Source: an uncultured Lachnospiraceae bacterium
Lineage (GTDB): Bacteria; Bacillota; Clostridia; Lachnospirales; Lachnospiraceae
DNA length: 64,000 bases
Assembly (NCBI GenBank): GCA_947245585.1
Contig: CAMXPV010000012.1
Location: forward strand, 1-64,000
Direction of reading: 5' to 3'
In this document: positions 1 through 7,968 of the stretch, piece after piece
How positions within the stretch are numbered: the stretch's first letter is position 1
Layout: each line of letters starts with the position of its first letter
Translations under genes and position numbers: made by a program
The notes under the pieces: model-generated
Database searches by the model: none
What the model saw: only the letters and a program-made list of their open reading frames with translations
Told to the model about the DNA's origin: nothing

Positions 1-61
1 CAGAAGGCTAAAATACAGGCTTTTTTGTGCAAAATAAATAAGAAAGTATAGAGAGATCAAA

Positions 62-2641
62 ATGAAGAAGAAGCGTAATGAAAGTAAGATGGATAAAGGG
101 TTTTCATTGCTTATTTCTATCATTTTGGTCTTTACGTTTTTAGCCATAATAGTTTTTTCTGTGTCACATAAAATTTCTAAAGAGATGGCGGCATCAGCCA
201 CACAGAATCTGAACGAAAGTCTTGACTTAATCAAATGTACAATAGAGGCGATTTTAAACAAGGAAGCAGAGTATCAAAGACTCATGGCACAGGGAATTGC
301 CGCAATGGAGGAGCCGGAGAAGTATATCCGGGAATACACGAGGAGCGAGACCATGATGAAGATCGCTCTGATACGATCAGGGGAAACAGAAGGCATCTCC
401 AGTACAGGAGAAGTGTTTACGGAGGCGGGCATGGATTTTTCCGCCGGAGGTACAATCGATGGACTTCCGGTATCCCAGTCGTATCTGAATTATATGGGAA
501 CGTGGGCTTACTGCATCAAGTGTCCTGTCGTGAGAGACGGACAGGAGATTGCAACGCTCTATGTAGAGTATGTTTACGATTCCTTTGACAAATCACTTCC
601 GGAAGGTTTTTATAATAAAAGGGCGATGCTTTATATTATGGATGCGGAGACAGAACGGTTTGTTCTGAAACCCAAAGGGATGGGTGAACGGAGCGCAGGC
701 CATTTGAATTTGACGGATTTCTATCGGGCGAACGATATTCAGGAGGAAGGCCTTCGCGAGGATGTGGAAGCGTGCCTGAAAGAGAACAAGAATATCATGT
801 TTTATCATGATGTCAGAAGTAAGAATTCCCTGAATTATATGTGGGCGGTAAATGATGGAACGATTTATCTGATCGGTTATGTGCCGATCGAGGCAATTCA
901 GCAGGAAGGCCGCTCTGTCAACCAGAATATTCTTATCGTTGTTGCAGTTATGCTGATTGCATTTTTCCTGTGCTGCCTGCTTTACTATCTTAACCAGAGA
1001 CAGCAGATCAAGATAAGAAAAGAGCGTGAGATTGAGAGAGAAATCAGCAACCAAAGGCTGGCGGAAGCATTGCAGGCAGCGCAGATTGCAAGCAATTCCA
1101 AGACCATGTTCCTCTCCAATATGTCCCATGATATCCGGACACCGATGAATGCAGTGATTGGGTTTACCACGCTGCTTGCCAGAGATGCGGAAAATCCGGA
1201 TAAGGTGCGGGAATATACAAAGAAAATAATGGCATCTGGGCAGCACTTGCTCAGTCTGATCAATGATATACTGGACGTGTCGAAAATTGAAAGCGGTAAA
1301 GTTGTTCTGAATGTGGAGGAATTTACGCTAAATGATTTGGTGTCTTCTGTGGATGCGATCATTCGTCCCATGGCGGAGGCGAGAGATCAGAGATTTTTTG
1401 TGGAGGTAACAGGCATTAAGCATGAATGCCTGCTTGGTGATGAGACGCGCATCAATCAGATTTTAATCAATCTGCTTTCCAATGCTGTAAAGTACACGCC
1501 CACGGGAGGGAAAATTTGGCTGCGAATCATTGGACTGAAGCAGCGCTCGAGTCAGTATGAGCATATTAGGATTGAAGTAGAGGATAATGGATATGGTATG
1601 ACGCAGGAGTATCTGAAGACTATTTTTGATGCGTTTACCAGAGCGGAAAACAGCACCACCAATAAAGTGCAGGGCACCGGGCTTGGCATGGCCATTACGA
1701 AAAATATCATAGAGCTCATGGGTGGCACCATTGAGGTCTCCAGTGAAGTGAACCAAGGCAGTCTTTTCAGGGTCGATTTGGAATTTCGCATTCCGGAGAG
1801 GCAAACGGATAAGTGCTTCTGGATGGAAAAAGGAATTTCACGTATTCTGGTGGCGGATGCAGAGGAAGAAGTATGTGGGAATATTCGAACACTGATGGGC
1901 GCTGTTGATGTTAAAGCGGATACAGTGCATAGTTTGGAAGAAGCGTTATCTTTGCTGCAAGGATGTGGCAGCGAACAGGATAAATACCATGTGATTTTAC
2001 TGGAAAGTAATCTGGTAAAGACAAGTGTGTTACAGACGGTTGATAGGCTCAGGGAAGAAGCGGGGTATATGATTCCCGTCCTGCTTCTGGCGGAACATGA
2101 CGAGGAGAAGATGGAGAGTATTTTGGAGGCGGAGAATACGGCCATTCTTATAAAACCGTTTTTTGTTTCGGCATTTAAAGAGAAGATAAAAGAAATGCAG
2201 GCAGAGGTGGCACAGTCTGGAGAAAACAAAACGGAAGAAAGTAACAGCCTGGAGGGAATGCATTTCCTTGCCGCGGAAGATAATGAGATCAATGCGGAAA
2301 TTTTACGGGAAATTTTGATGTTGGAAAAAGCGGAATGCGATATTGTTGAAAATGGACAGTTGGCGGTGGAGCGGTTTGACAGCTCACAGGAGGGCGAGTA
2401 TGACGCGATCCTGATGGATGTACAGATGCCGGTCATGAACGGGTATGATGCTACAAGGGCGATCAGGAATTTGAGGCGTGAAGATGCGAAAAAGATTCCG
2501 ATCATTGCCATGACTGCCAATGCGTTTGCGGAGGATGAAAGAGAAGCACTCAATGCCGGAATGGATGTTCATTTGGCAAAACCGATTGACATAGAATTAT
2601 TAAAGCAGGTAATCAGGCAATATACAAAGAACAATGAATAA
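62..2641 (+). CDS. Hybrid sensor histidine kinase with two receiver domains
   Basis: 859-aa membrane-bound hybrid kinase. There is a membrane segment at about residues 13-35, an extracytoplasmic sensor region of about 250 residues, and a second membrane segment at about 290-312. The HisKA box NMSHDIRTPMNAVIGF carries the phospho-accepting His356. The HATPase domain shows the N box (LINLLSNAVKYT), G1 (EDNGYGM) and G2 (GTGLGMAI). Two receivers follow. The first is degenerate: its phospho-acceptor position reads LLESN (Glu648 in place of Asp). The second is intact, with Asp786 in ILMDVQMPVMNG and the conserved Lys in LAKPID. No HPt domain or separate output regulator is visible nearby. The gene lies 46 nt upstream of a solute-binding lipoprotein and probably shares its operon, so the lipoprotein may present ligand to this sensor (inference). 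The start has AGAGAG a few bases upstream. Confidence 0.9.
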   Translation: MKKKRNESKMDKGFSLLISIILVFTFLAIIVFSVSHKISKEMAASATQNLNESLDLIKCTIEAILNKEAEYQRLMAQGIAAMEEPEKYIREYTRSETMMKIALIRSGETEGISSTGEVFTEAGMDFSAGGTIDGLPVSQSYLNYMGTWAYCIKCPVVRDGQEIATLYVEYVYDSFDKSLPEGFYNKRAMLYIMDAETERFVLKPKGMGERSAGHLNLTDFYRANDIQEEGLREDVEACLKENKNIMFYHDVRSKNSLNYMWAVNDGTIYLIGYVPIEAIQQEGRSVNQNILIVVAVMLIAFFLCCLLYYLNQRQQIKIRKEREIEREISNQRLAEALQAAQIASNSKTMFLSNMSHDIRTPMNAVIGFTTLLARDAENPDKVREYTKKIMASGQHLLSLINDILDVSKIESGKVVLNVEEFTLNDLVSSVDAIIRPMAEARDQRFFVEVTGIKHECLLGDETRINQILINLLSNAVKYTPTGGKIWLRIIGLKQRSSQYEHIRIEVEDNGYGMTQEYLKTIFDAFTRAENSTTNKVQGTGLGMAITKNIIELMGGTIEVSSEVNQGSLFRVDLEFRIPERQTDKCFWMEKGISRILVADAEEEVCGNIRTLMGAVDVKADTVHSLEEALSLLQGCGSEQDKYHVILLESNLVKTSVLQTVDRLREEAGYMIPVLLLAEHDEEKMESILEAENTAILIKPFFVSAFKEKIKEMQAEVAQSGENKTEESNSLEGMHFLAAEDNEINAEILREILMLEKAECDIVENGQLAVERFDSSQEGEYDAILMDVQMPVMNGYDATRAIRNLRREDAKKIPIIAMTANAFAEDEREALNAGMDVHLAKPIDIELLKQVIRQYTKNNE

Positions 2642-2687
2642 TATAATATCATGATGGATCTGTTATTGTTAAAACGAGGAGAAGAAA

Positions 2688-4007
2688 ATGAAATTATTTA
2701 GCAGAAGCTATGCCAGAAAAGCAAGAATTATTTGTATGATTGGAATAGTGGCTTTTATGGTAGCCGCATGTGGAAAACAGGGCGGATTTGATAATGAGCT
2801 GATTGTCATGGAAGATGAGGAAAAGCAGATTGTGAATCTGTTTAGCCCCATGGAGAAAACAGAGGCGGATGTGGAAAATGTTGCGAGGAGCGCGGCGGAT
2901 AAGACAGTTATCATGGCAGAGGAAAAGCTTGACGTGCAGGTAAGGTATGTGACGTACACAGCGGAGGATTATCAGGATAAAACATACGATGATGTGACGC
3001 TAGACAGGGCGCGCAACGATATGGACGATATCTATCTGCTGAATCCGGATACGCTTCGCATGTTGGCCGAAGAGGGTAAATTAAAAGACCTGTCGGGATT
3101 GGATTGTGTTAAAAATTTGAGAGACGTGGTGAAGGCTGCGAATGTGGTGGACGGAAAACTTGTTGCAATTCCGCAGGAAGTGGTGGCATATGGCCTGTTT
3201 GTCAACAAGGATATGTTTGACCAATATGGCTTGGCATTACCGGAGACACCGGACGAATTTTTGGAGTGCTGCAGGGTCTTTCAGGAAAATGGAATTGAGA
3301 CGCCGGTGGGGGCAAACAGATGGTGGTTGGAAACTTTTGCTTTGGCCCAGGCCTATGCGGATTTATATAATGGCGGGAACACAGAGGCGGAAATTGCAGC
3401 GTTGAACAGTGGCGAAAGCAAATACAGCGATTATATGCGTCCCGGATTTGAATTTTTACAGGAGATGATGGATAAGGGGTATATCGATGCAAAGAAAGCG
3501 CTTGTAAGCGAGGCGATTGAGGGGGAAGGAGAGGATTTTCTCGCCGGAAAGACACCCATAGTCATGGCATATTGGGGAGCGGCAAACACAGAGACGGCTT
3601 ATGGAAAAACTGATTTTGAGATGCAGGTTATCGGATTTCCAAGCAGCCGCGGGCAAATGCCGGTTATGCCCATGACAGGGTTTGGCGTGGGTATCAACGC
3701 AGAGCATGGAGAGGATGCGATGGCTGCTTTAGACGTGATGCTTTCCGATGAGGCGCTTCAAGTTTATGCGGAGACCAACCGGGTCATTTCCCCTTCCAAA
3801 AATGTGGAGGTGGAGTGCGTGGCATCACTGAAACCGTTGAATGACAGGATTCAGCAGAATATCTATGTCCTTGGTTCCAATGCGGGAATGAATGTGGAGC
3901 AGTGGGGAAACACATGTTTAATTGTGAGGGATTTACTTGGCGGCGCAACGGTGGATGAGTGCATGGCGCAGTTTGACCGTCTGCAGGAGGCAGCATTGAA
4001 CAAGTAA
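2688..4007 (+). CDS. Extracellular solute-binding lipoprotein (ABC family 1 type)
   Basis: 439-aa secreted lipoprotein. The N-terminus is basic, followed by a hydrophobic stretch and the lipobox VAAC with acylated Cys28. The rest is a soluble, bilobal solute-binding fold of the carbohydrate/spermidine type (KLVAIPQEVVAYGLFVNKDMFD; late MPMTGFGVGI region). Length fits family 1 binding proteins. No ABC permease or ATPase gene follows; the neighbours are a hybrid kinase upstream and an antiporter downstream. It may therefore act as a ligand-sensing partner for the kinase rather than as a transporter subunit (inference). The RBS is ACGAGGAGAAG just before ATG. Ligand unknown. Confidence 0.82.
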   Translation: MKLFSRSYARKARIICMIGIVAFMVAACGKQGGFDNELIVMEDEEKQIVNLFSPMEKTEADVENVARSAADKTVIMAEEKLDVQVRYVTYTAEDYQDKTYDDVTLDRARNDMDDIYLLNPDTLRMLAEEGKLKDLSGLDCVKNLRDVVKAANVVDGKLVAIPQEVVAYGLFVNKDMFDQYGLALPETPDEFLECCRVFQENGIETPVGANRWWLETFALAQAYADLYNGGNTEAEIAALNSGESKYSDYMRPGFEFLQEMMDKGYIDAKKALVSEAIEGEGEDFLAGKTPIVMAYWGAANTETAYGKTDFEMQVIGFPSSRGQMPVMPMTGFGVGINAEHGEDAMAALDVMLSDEALQVYAETNRVISPSKNVEVECVASLKPLNDRIQQNIYVLGSNAGMNVEQWGNTCLIVRDLLGGATVDECMAQFDRLQEAALNK

Positions 4008-4062
4008 AAAGGTATTGTTTATTGATAAGAGAGAACAGAGCGGCTGCAAGGAGAGACTACAT

Positions 4063-5568
4063 ATGAATCTGGAAATGATAGAGGCAGGGTGGCTGTCATT
4101 GCTGCCTCCGCTAGTTGCCATTACATTGGCGTTGATCAGTAAGGAGGTATACTCTTCTCTTTTTATGGGCGTTATGACAGGCATGTTTATTTACTGCTTT
4201 TCTACGGGAGGGAGTATTTTACAGGCAGTTACTTATGCGTTTGATATGATTGCGGCGAAAATCGGTGAAAACGGGTATATGATTATCTTTCTTGTTTTGT
4301 TGGGTTCCTTAGTCGTTTTGGTGACCCGGTCAGGAGGATCTAACGCATATGGAGAATGGGCAGGGAAACGGATCAAAAGCAAGGTCAGGGCGAAACTGGC
4401 AACTGCCTTTCTCGGACTTCTAATCTTTGTAGACGACGGATTTAACTGTCTTACAGTGGGGACAGTTATGCGTCCGATTACGGATAAATGTAAAATGTCC
4501 AGGGAGAAATTGGCCTATCTGTTGGATGCCACGGCAGCTCCCATCTGTATCATTGCACCGATTTCCAGTTGGGCAGTTGCGGTGGCCTCGGAGGTGGAAG
4601 AAGCGGGCGGTCTAAACGCGTTCATCAGGACCATTCCCTATAATCTGTATGCAATTTTGACAATTGTTATGGTCTTTTTTCTGAGTGTAACGGATTTTGA
4701 TTTTGGTCCTATGAAAAAAGCGGAGGAAGTTGGAAATCCGGAAAGGATGAACAGCCAAAAGCAGGATACAGCGGTAAAAAGAGGCACAGTGCCGGATCTG
4801 CTCGTGCCGATTATAACATTAATCGTCTGTTCCATTTTGGGAATGGCTTATGTAGGCGGTTATTTCGAGGGACGTTCCTTTGCGGAGGCTATCGGTGAAA
4901 ATCCAACGGCCGGACTTACGCTCGGAACTTTTGCGGCGCTTCTTACGGCGATGGTCTTGTATATTCCACGGAGACTGATGACCCTTCGGGAATTTATGAC
5001 GGGCGTAATCGATGGAATTAAGACCATGATTCCTGCGTTGACGATTTTAATTCTGGCATGGGCCCTTGGGGGCGTGTGCCGGGAAATGATAGGGACAGGG
5101 CTGTTTGTCAGTCATTTTGTGACAATGGCCGATCTGTCGCTTGGCTTTCTGCCTGCTATCGTGTTTGCCGTGGCGGCATTTTTGTCCTTTTCCATGGGAA
5201 CGGCGTGGGGAACTTTCGGCATTCTGCTCCCCATTGTATCTATGATCTGTGTTGGGGAGGAGGGGGCAGCGGTATTGATTCCTGCTTTGGGGGCTACTCT
5301 GGCGGGATCCGTATACGGGGATCACTGTTCGCCTATCTCCGATACGACCATTTTGGCATCCACAGGTGCACAGTGTGAGCATTTGCGTCATGTGGAAACG
5401 CAGATGCCCTATGCGACGCTAGTGGCAGGGGTATGTTTTGCCGGATATTTGGTGGCAGGGTTTGTCCGTAATCCGTGGATTACCATAGCGGCATCCGTGG
5501 TCTTGCTCTTTCTGGCATTTGCGGTGATTTGGCAGTTGGAGAAACGGGGACGGGAAAAAAGGGCTTAG
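4063..5568 (+). CDS. Na+/H+ antiporter, NhaC family
   Basis: 501-aa polytopic membrane protein of the NhaC family (PF03553 type), with about 11-12 hydrophobic segments. It contains family-like stretches such as FVDDGFNCLTVGTVMRPITD and, near the C-terminus, GSVYGDHCSPISDTTILAS. It exchanges Na+ for H+ (or a substrate such as malate/lactate in some homologues) at the cytoplasmic membrane; the actual substrate cannot be read here. I chose the ATG at 4063 because AAGGAGA lies 6-7 nt upstream; an ATG at 4015 would add 16 polar residues without an RBS. The stop overlaps the stop of the convergent AraC gene by 4 bp. It is probably cotranscribed with the kinase and lipoprotein. Confidence 0.87.
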   Translation: MNLEMIEAGWLSLLPPLVAITLALISKEVYSSLFMGVMTGMFIYCFSTGGSILQAVTYAFDMIAAKIGENGYMIIFLVLLGSLVVLVTRSGGSNAYGEWAGKRIKSKVRAKLATAFLGLLIFVDDGFNCLTVGTVMRPITDKCKMSREKLAYLLDATAAPICIIAPISSWAVAVASEVEEAGGLNAFIRTIPYNLYAILTIVMVFFLSVTDFDFGPMKKAEEVGNPERMNSQKQDTAVKRGTVPDLLVPIITLIVCSILGMAYVGGYFEGRSFAEAIGENPTAGLTLGTFAALLTAMVLYIPRRLMTLREFMTGVIDGIKTMIPALTILILAWALGGVCREMIGTGLFVSHFVTMADLSLGFLPAIVFAVAAFLSFSMGTAWGTFGILLPIVSMICVGEEGAAVLIPALGATLAGSVYGDHCSPISDTTILASTGAQCEHLRHVETQMPYATLVAGVCFAGYLVAGFVRNPWITIAASVVLLFLAFAVIWQLEKRGREKRA

Positions 5569-6401
5569 GAGGCTGAAAGCTTCCTAAACGCGCTTGGTGT
5601 CATACCTGTTTTTGCTTTAAATTGTGTACAGAGATAATCACCGCTGCAAAACCCTGTTTCCAGAGCGATTTCCGTAATGGATTTTTTGGTTTGGGAAAGC
5701 AGGACTTTGGCGTAGTGGATGCGCACATTGCTCACATACTCCGAGAAAGATATTCCAAGCTGTGCACGAAACTGGCGCGAAAAATACGCCTCGGAGAGAC
5801 ATGCCGTGCGGGCTGCCTCTGCAAGGGTAAGGTTTTGATTGTAGTGCGTTTCGATATAATAGATGGCATCGGTCATGGGCTTGGTAAGAGGGGATGGATT
5901 AATGGCAGGCGTTTCTTCTATCACTCGTTCTTCCCATACCGTGCATAAAAGCCGAAATAGCATTCCCTGCAAAATAAATTCTTTATAGGGTGTGTCTTTT
6001 TGATATTCTTCGTCCATTTCCACATACATTCTTTTTATTTTTTCCTGGGATGCAGTATGGAAGCGGCATACCTTCAGGCGAAATAATTCGTCGAAAATAT
6101 GCTGCCCCACATGGCTGATAAAAGGCGCGGCAAATTCCGGTGTGAACTTAATCAAAAAACGTTCATATGGCGTATCGGCTTCGGGTACGGTGCGGTGATA
6201 GATATAAGGAGACGACATAGAGACATCTCCGCTGTGGTAGGTGTATGTCTGTGTGGGCGTAATACATCTTCTGCTGCCGGAAACCATATAGCCGATGCTA
6301 TAGTGGTCGGATGCCATCTGTAGAGAAGGCATTTGGTAGTCGCCTGGTAAGAGGGAATGCTTTATTGTGAAATGTTGTCCTTCGGGAATTGGTTGCGGCA
6401 T
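5565..6401 (-). CDS. AraC family transcriptional regulator
   Basis: 278-aa regulator. The N-terminal ~150 residues look like an AraC-type cupin effector domain. The C-terminal ~100 residues form the double HTH: first helix-turn-helix NLTLAEAARTACLSEAYFSR, then SITEIALETGFCSGDYLCTQ with the closing GMTPSAFR signature. A MocR-like or kinase domain is absent. Start chosen at the Met of MPQPIPEG because AAAAAGGAG sits about 9 nt upstream; the frame is open for 18 more codons without an RBS. The gene converges on the NhaC antiporter gene with a 4-bp stop overlap. Target and effector are unknown; families of this shape usually control sugar-use genes, and a GH36 gene lies 1.5 kb away. Confidence 0.85.
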   Translation of the reverse strand: MPQPIPEGQHFTIKHSLLPGDYQMPSLQMASDHYSIGYMVSGSRRCITPTQTYTYHSGDVSMSSPYIYHRTVPEADTPYERFLIKFTPEFAAPFISHVGQHIFDELFRLKVCRFHTASQEKIKRMYVEMDEEYQKDTPYKEFILQGMLFRLLCTVWEERVIEETPAINPSPLTKPMTDAIYYIETHYNQNLTLAEAARTACLSEAYFSRQFRAQLGISFSEYVSNVRIHYAKVLLSQTKKSITEIALETGFCSGDYLCTQFKAKTGMTPSAFRKLSAS

Positions 6402-6510
6402 GGTCAGAATGCTCCTTTTTTTAACCATAATGTCATAAAAACTAAGAAAATGCAATCATTTTATTATTAAAATAAAATATTTTTTAGTTTTATTGTCCTA
6501 TAATAAGACT

Positions 6511-6567
6511 ATGAAAGAATCGCGCTTTCATCTAAGCGGCGGGAATGCCTAAGGCAGGAACGCCGCT
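6511..6567. other. Pair of intergenic hairpins, one with a symmetric GGAA internal loop
   Basis: The 214-bp gap between the AraC and kinase-fusion genes holds two adjacent perfect hairpins. The first is ATGAAAG (6511-6517) with CTTTCAT (6525-6531). The second is AGCGGCG (6535-6541) with CGCCGCT (6561-6567); inside it, GGAA faces GGAA and a second stem TGCC/GGCA closes a TAA loop. A TATAAT at 6499-6504 sits just ahead on the + strand, without a good -35. No T tract follows on either strand, so this is not a standard terminator. It could be a 3' end stabiliser of the minus-strand fusion transcript, a small RNA, or a dispersed repeat. Confidence 0.45.
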
Positions 6568-6615
6568 GCATACCCTTATTCCAGAAATCCCTTGGTGACC
6601 ATCATCATATAAAAT

Positions 6616-7776
6616 TCAAAAATTTTTTTTTTCGTTGTCCTGTATAAAATGAAATATGCGGACTGCATCTTGGGCGCGTTTGGTGTCGTTGATACGGATG
6701 AAATATGCTGCGCATAAAATTTCGATACACTTCATCACACAGGGGATAGCGGCTTTTTCTTTGGCGGAGAGTGGAAGGACGCTTTCGTATCCGGCAATCA
6801 CAGATGTGACGGTTTCAAGCCATTCGGTTTTGGTAAAAGCGTCGTTCGTGTCTTCTGACAGCAGTCCTGTCAGAAAATAACAGATATCAAATATTCTGAT
6901 ATTTCTCTGGCTTAAGTCAAAGTCGATATATCCTGAAAAAGCGCCTTCGTGGAATAAAAAGTTTCCAAAGTGTACATCCCGGTGAATTAACTGCTTGGGC
7001 AGATCGGGATATGCGGCTTCCAACGCCGCTGCCTCTTCTGTGTAGGTTTTCTGGTCTATGAGCTGCCATTCATGCGCCTCTAAAGTTTCCCGTACCCATC
7101 CTTTGATTTCATTTAAGAGACTGTTATCCCAAAATGTAATTGCCGTTTCGCATCTGGCAAACGCCTCATGTAACTGCGCGATGGCGCAGCCCATACTGCG
7201 GGCGGACGCAAGGTTTTTTCTGTCGGAAATATTGCTTCCAGGCAGTTTTTTTGCCATGAGAAAGCAGGAATTTTGATGCGTAGCATAAGATTCCCCGGTT
7301 TTTAAGGGAATCACTTTGGCGACCGGAATATCACAGTGTGATAATATTGCCGAGGTTTTGACATTTCGCTCTAACAGGTTTATATCGTCATATTTTTTTA
7401 GGACATAAGAACTGTCTATTTCCCATGCGGAGGGGTAGATCTGTTTTATCTGGCTATGTTCTATTCCCCACAAAGGCAGGATTTCCTCGATGGCTTTTTG
7501 CATGTTTTGATACCGCCCCTTTTCCTTGAAAATAATCCTCCGGATACTGGACTCTGATAAATGGTATATTTGTCCAAGCTGTCCGTTCGTTTTCCCTTCC
7601 AGATGCCTTAAATAGATATGCTGATTGCGCTTTTCCAATTCCGTTTTATAGTCGGTCGGTCGCACCGTCTTACAGGAATTTTCCATGGGAATATACAGAT
7701 AGCCGCCCTGGTAATATTTTTGAATTTCGGAAAGGATTTCGCCTGGCAAGATGTCATGTGCATTTACATATTTCAT
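6616..7776 (-). CDS. Fusion of CD3324-like HTH domain and APH-family phosphotransferase
   Basis: 386 aa. Residues ~1-90 resemble CD3324/Mor-like small DNA-binding proteins (MKYVNAHDILPGEILSEIQ; RNQHIYLRHLEGKTNGQLG, then the recognition-helix-like HLSESSIRRIIFKEKGRY). Residues ~100-386 are an aminoglycoside phosphotransferase/choline-kinase-type domain with the catalytic loop HRDVHFGN (catalytic Asp267) and the metal-binding GYIDFDLS. The start was set at the ATG giving MKYVNAHD, typical of CD3324 proteins; a GTG three codons upstream (7785) is the alternative and lies closer to GGAGTGA. The substrate is unknown: small-molecule resistance or a metabolic kinase are both possible. The DNA-binding part suggests a kinase-linked regulator (inference). 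Confidence 0.75.
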   Translation of the reverse strand: MKYVNAHDILPGEILSEIQKYYQGGYLYIPMENSCKTVRPTDYKTELEKRNQHIYLRHLEGKTNGQLGQIYHLSESSIRRIIFKEKGRYQNMQKAIEEILPLWGIEHSQIKQIYPSAWEIDSSYVLKKYDDINLLERNVKTSAILSHCDIPVAKVIPLKTGESYATHQNSCFLMAKKLPGSNISDRKNLASARSMGCAIAQLHEAFARCETAITFWDNSLLNEIKGWVRETLEAHEWQLIDQKTYTEEAAALEAAYPDLPKQLIHRDVHFGNFLFHEGAFSGYIDFDLSQRNIRIFDICYFLTGLLSEDTNDAFTKTEWLETVTSVIAGYESVLPLSAKEKAAIPCVMKCIEILCAAYFIRINDTKRAQDAVRIFHFIQDNEKKNF

Positions 7777-7968
7777 AGGTGTCACTCACTCCGTAAACAT
7801 ATTTATCTCATTATAACAGACGCAGTCTCTTTGCCGGTGATTATATCCGTTTCTGTATGGAATATAATCGTCAGGAAATCTTTATGGCGGAAGCGTTTTA
7901 AACATAGTATACTTGGATTATGGGATGGTAAAACGGGAAGGACAGGAAACTGATTTGGGGAGGATGAG

